From: Luteibacter jiangsuensis
GTDB taxonomy: Bacteria; Pseudomonadota; Gammaproteobacteria; Xanthomonadales; Rhodanobacteraceae
Direction: 5' to 3'
DNA length: 64,000 bases
Assembly: GCF_011742555.1 (NCBI RefSeq)
Contig: NZ_JAAQQR010000003.1
Location: forward strand, 620,001 to 684,000
The notes beneath the pieces were generated by a model, which saw only the letters and a list, made by a program, of their open reading frames with translations, made no database searches and was not told the DNA's origin. This document shows, piece by piece, positions 61,442 through 64,000 of this stretch (positions are counted from its first letter, which is position 1; the number at the start of each line of letters is the position of its first letter). A program made the translations under genes and the position numbers.

Positions 61442-62218
61442 ATGAACGCACGTTTCGAACTCACCGGTCCGCAGACCGATATCGCCAGCTATCCGACCTG
61501 GGCACAGGACATGGTCGCCTCCTGTGAGGATGCGCGCCGCGGTATCGTCAGTCATGAGATGTGGACGGCCATGTGTGCCGCCACGCTCGACCGGCAGACC
61601 ACCCGCAACTTCATGGTGGGGGTATGGCCCGTCATCGAGCGCTTTCCGGGCTACATGTCGCACAGCCTGCTGAAGACCCGCTTCGGTCGCAGCCCCGGGG
61701 ACGATCTTGCCCGGCGCTGGCTGGTGCGCAACATCCGCGTGGAGCAGAACCATGCGGAGTACTGGCTGAACTGGGCGGAGAGCGCCGGGGTTTCCCGGGC
61801 CGACGTGCTGACCGCGGAGCCGCCGAAGGGCACGCAGGCCCTCGCCGACTGGTGCGAGGAGGTAAGCCGCAACGATTCGCTGGCCGCCGGCATCGCCGCG
61901 ACCAATTATGCGGTGGAGGGGGCGACCGGAGACTGGTCGCAGATCGTCTACGAAAGCACAACCTATGCCGAAAGCCTGCCGGTTTCCGGCCGGAAAGCAG
62001 GTCTTCGTTGGCTGCAGCTCCACGCCGCCTACGACGATACGCATCCATGGGAAGCGCTGGAAATCGTGTGCACGCTGCTTGGCGGGAACCCGCCTGTGGA
62101 CCAGGTGGAGCACATAAGGGAGTGTGTGCGCCGCAGTTATGTAAGCATGAGCATCACCCTCGACCGCTGCATGGACGCGGCGGGCATGGTGCGCAAGTGG
62201 AACGAGGCGGCTGCGTGA
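61442..62218 (+). CDS. Haem-oxygenase-like fold protein (TenA/PqqC/CADD superfamily)
   Basis: A 258-residue all-helical protein. Segments DARRGIVSHEMWTAMCAATL, VEQNHAEYWLNWAESAGV and ATNYAVEGATGDWSQIVY place Glu and His residues as in the haem-oxygenase-like diiron oxidase superfamily, often annotated as TenA-family or iron-containing redox enzyme. The reaction is unknown. AGGGAG precedes ATG 61442. The following sensor gene starts 60 bases later, so the two may be co-transcribed. Confidence 0.78.
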   Translation: MNARFELTGPQTDIASYPTWAQDMVASCEDARRGIVSHEMWTAMCAATLDRQTTRNFMVGVWPVIERFPGYMSHSLLKTRFGRSPGDDLARRWLVRNIRVEQNHAEYWLNWAESAGVSRADVLTAEPPKGTQALADWCEEVSRNDSLAAGIAATNYAVEGATGDWSQIVYESTTYAESLPVSGRKAGLRWLQLHAAYDDTHPWEALEIVCTLLGGNPPVDQVEHIRECVRRSYVSMSITLDRCMDAAGMVRKWNEAAA

Positions 62219-62278
62219 CTCGCAAGTTGTCCGGCAACTGGCGCACTATCCATGAGGTTTTCTTGATTTGAGGGTTCG

Positions 62279-64000
62279 ATGCGGTCAGAGGCCAGCCACC
62301 AGCAACTCCTGTCGCGACGCCTGAGGCCCCTGGCCTATGCGCTCGTGGCGGTCGTGGGGCTGATCCTCACCCTGACCTGGGCCGCAATGCAGACGCAGGT
62401 CACTCTCGCCGGTTTCCTCAACGGCGAGAGTCTGTGGTCGAAGGCCCAGAAGCAGGCCGTCATCGATCTGGACGAATATGCCGCCCACGGCCGGCCCGAG
62501 GACCTGGCAGGCTTCCGGCGGAACTACGCGGTGCTCCTGGCCGACAGGCAGGCGCGCGACGCCATCGCCAGCGGCCACTTCTCCCATGCGGCGGTGGAAG
62601 CCGACTTTGCCCGCGGCGGGGTGATTCCCGAGGCCATCCCGGGCATGGTCTTCATCTTCCAGTATTTCTCCGGCATGCCCTATGTGCGCGAGGCCGTGGC
62701 GGAGTGGCGGTCGGTCGACGACAGCCTCGTGGAGCTGAACGATATCGCGGGCCGCCTCGAGCAGGGGTACGCCTCCGGCACGCTCGACTCCGGGACCGCG
62801 GCAAGCGAGCGCGTCCGGATCGCCGCACTCAATAATTACATCGAACCCCGCGCCAAGGCCTTCTCGCTGGACATCGCCAACGGGGCCTCATGGCTGGGGC
62901 GCGTGCTGTTTTTCCTGGTGCTGTGCGTGGCGGCCGTGGCGTCGCTGCTGTGGCTGCGCCTGGCACAGCACATCCTCGCGGGCATCCGTGGCACGGAGGA
63001 GAGATACAGCCTGCTGTTTGACAGTGCGGCCGACGCCATTTTCATGGTGGACCAGGAAACCGGCCGCATCCTCGACGCGAACGACCGGGCCGCGGCCTGG
63101 CTGGGCTGCACGCGCGCCGAACTGACCGGCGTGGAACTGTCCAGCCTGTTCGCCGAAGGATCGCCGGAGACGGGAGAGGGCCTGCTGCGGGGGGCCGACG
63201 GCATCACCCGTCCGGTCGAAACCCAGAGCAGCCTCGTGGCGTGGGGCGAACGGCAGGTCTCGCAAGCCATCGTGCGCGACATCTCCGATCGCGTGGCCAT
63301 GGAGCAGGAGCGCAAGATCGCCGCCGAGGCCCTGGCCAGCATCGCCGAGGGCGTAATCATCGCCGACGCCGAGCGGCGCGTGACCACGGCGAACGCCGCC
63401 CACGCAAAGCTCACCGGCTTTCCGGCCCAGGCGTTGCGCCGCACGCGTTTCGATGCCACGCGCACGCTGCCCGATGGACGCCCATTGCCGCAGTCGCTCT
63501 GGGAGGACATCGCCGCCGGCGACAACTGGCTGGGCGAAGTGGAGAGTCGCAGGGCGGACGGCAGCACCTATCCGGAGCTGATGAGCATCAGCACCATCCG
63601 CGACCGCGAGGGGCGCCCCCAGCACTACGTGGCGGTGGTTTCCGATATGACGGCGCGCAAGGCCGACCGGCAGCGTCTGCAGCATCTGGCCACGCACGAC
63701 CCGCTGACCGGACTCGTCACGCGTTCGGAGTTCGAACGGCGCTGCGCCGAGGCGATCACCCGCGCGGCGCACGAGCGTGGCGCGGTGGCGGTGTTGTTCG
63801 TCGACCTGGATGCCTTCAAGGTGGTGAACGACAGCTACAGCCACGCGATCGGCGACGCCTTGCTGATGCGCGTGGCGGAGCGCATCCGCGCGCAGCTGGC
63901 GCCGCACGACGTGGCCGGGCGCATCGGCGGCGATGAATTCACGGTGCTGCTTGCGGACCTGCGCTCGCGCGAAGAAGCGTCGCAAGTGGCGGAGGCCATG
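62279..64000 (+). CDS. Membrane PAS-PAS-GGDEF signalling protein (3' end beyond window)
   Basis: The frame is open from ATG 62279 to the window end (574 codons). A first span lies near residues 14-33 (LAYALVAVVGLILTLTWAAM). A periplasmic sensor part of about 165 residues follows, then a second span near 205-225 (GRVLFFLVLCVAAVASLLWL), PAS domain 1 (~240-345; EERYSLLFDSAADAIFMVDQ), PAS domain 2 (~350-460) and a GGDEF domain (HDPLTGLVTRSEFERR; GGDEF near residue 550). The domain and any EAL domain continue outside. It should bind a periplasmic or redox signal and change c-di-GMP. Start chosen at the first ATG after GAGG at 62270-62273. Confidence 0.88.
   Translation, partial: MRSEASHQQLLSRRLRPLAYALVAVVGLILTLTWAAMQTQVTLAGFLNGESLWSKAQKQAVIDLDEYAAHGRPEDLAGFRRNYAVLLADRQARDAIASGHFSHAAVEADFARGGVIPEAIPGMVFIFQYFSGMPYVREAVAEWRSVDDSLVELNDIAGRLEQGYASGTLDSGTAASERVRIAALNNYIEPRAKAFSLDIANGASWLGRVLFFLVLCVAAVASLLWLRLAQHILAGIRGTEERYSLLFDSAADAIFMVDQETGRILDANDRAAAWLGCTRAELTGVELSSLFAEGSPETGEGLLRGADGITRPVETQSSLVAWGERQVSQAIVRDISDRVAMEQERKIAAEALASIAEGVIIADAERRVTTANAAHAKLTGFPAQALRRTRFDATRTLPDGRPLPQSLWEDIAAGDNWLGEVESRRADGSTYPELMSISTIRDREGRPQHYVAVVSDMTARKADRQRLQHLATHDPLTGLVTRSEFERRCAEAITRAAHERGAVAVLFVDLDAFKVVNDSYSHAIGDALLMRVAERIRAQLAPHDVAGRIGGDEFTVLLADLRSREEASQVAEAM

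Noticed and set aside
1-64000. tRNA, rRNA, CRISPR arrays, insertion-sequence transposases and phage genes.
   Set aside because: None was recognisable by reading both strands. A covariance-model scan could still reveal small RNAs that I cannot see.

Overview
The window is high-GC DNA carrying a gammaproteobacterial gene set. It looks like a member of the Xanthomonadales, probably Rhodanobacteraceae (Luteibacter/Dyella-like). This is an inference from gene content, base composition and the dispersed GTGGGAGCC-type palindromes; no rRNA gene is present to confirm it. I see no tRNA, rRNA, CRISPR array or transposase gene.

Layout. 1-973: start of an Uup-type ABC-F ATPase cut by the window edge. 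1143-10192: a complete D-xylose locus, with galM-xylR divergent from xylA-xylB-xylF-xylG-xylH. 10249-15806: a DUF4142 protein, metK with a clear intrinsic terminator, an aldo/keto reductase and a membrane PQQ glucose dehydrogenase. 15807-18411: an EF-G paralogue behind a long structured leader holding two short reading frames, an intrinsic terminator and interleaved stems. 18691-22755: molybdenum-enzyme genes (mobA, an unknown protein, fdhD, a YdeP-like oxidoreductase). 22934-26044: a secreted trypsin-like protease, a DUF417 membrane protein and dusB. 26055-28581: an ECF sigma factor, its zinc-finger anti-sigma factor and a subtilisin-like lipoprotein, joined by 4-base overlaps. 28652-31811: a b561 / porin-cytochrome / cytochrome c / outer-membrane protein module. 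31949-37681: a polysaccharide operon (FdtA- and FdtB-like sugar enzymes, Wzx, a glycosyltransferase, Wzy- and Wzz-like proteins). 37682-39497: a more A+T-rich insert of two orphan genes between two inverted 239-bp MITE-like elements. 39498-51598: an unusual cluster of two methyltransferases, an amidohydrolase, two radical SAM proteins, two GT4 glycosyltransferases, a nucleotidyltransferase, an HPr-kinase-like protein and an ABC exporter. 51666-64000: a diguanylate cyclase, a GH31 glucosidase, an OsmU/YehZYXW-type osmolyte importer, an M13 peptidase, a TenA/PqqC-fold protein and a membrane PAS-GGDEF protein cut by the window end.

The most interesting signal is a repeated bipartite promoter, GCAACC-N15/16-GGCACYCA. 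It occurs in non-coding DNA upstream of the ECF sigma operon, divergently upstream of the b561/cytochrome and fdtA operons, upstream of the first methyltransferase, and divergently upstream of the second radical SAM gene and the HPr-kinase-like gene. In the last three cases the ATG lies only 5-6 bases after the motif and no Shine-Dalgarno sequence is visible, so leaderless mRNAs are likely. This suggests one ECF regulon joining envelope glycan synthesis, the export cluster and the cytochrome module. Two further notable structures are the attenuator-like EF-G leader and the inverted MITE pair, whose internal hairpin shows a compensatory base change between copies.
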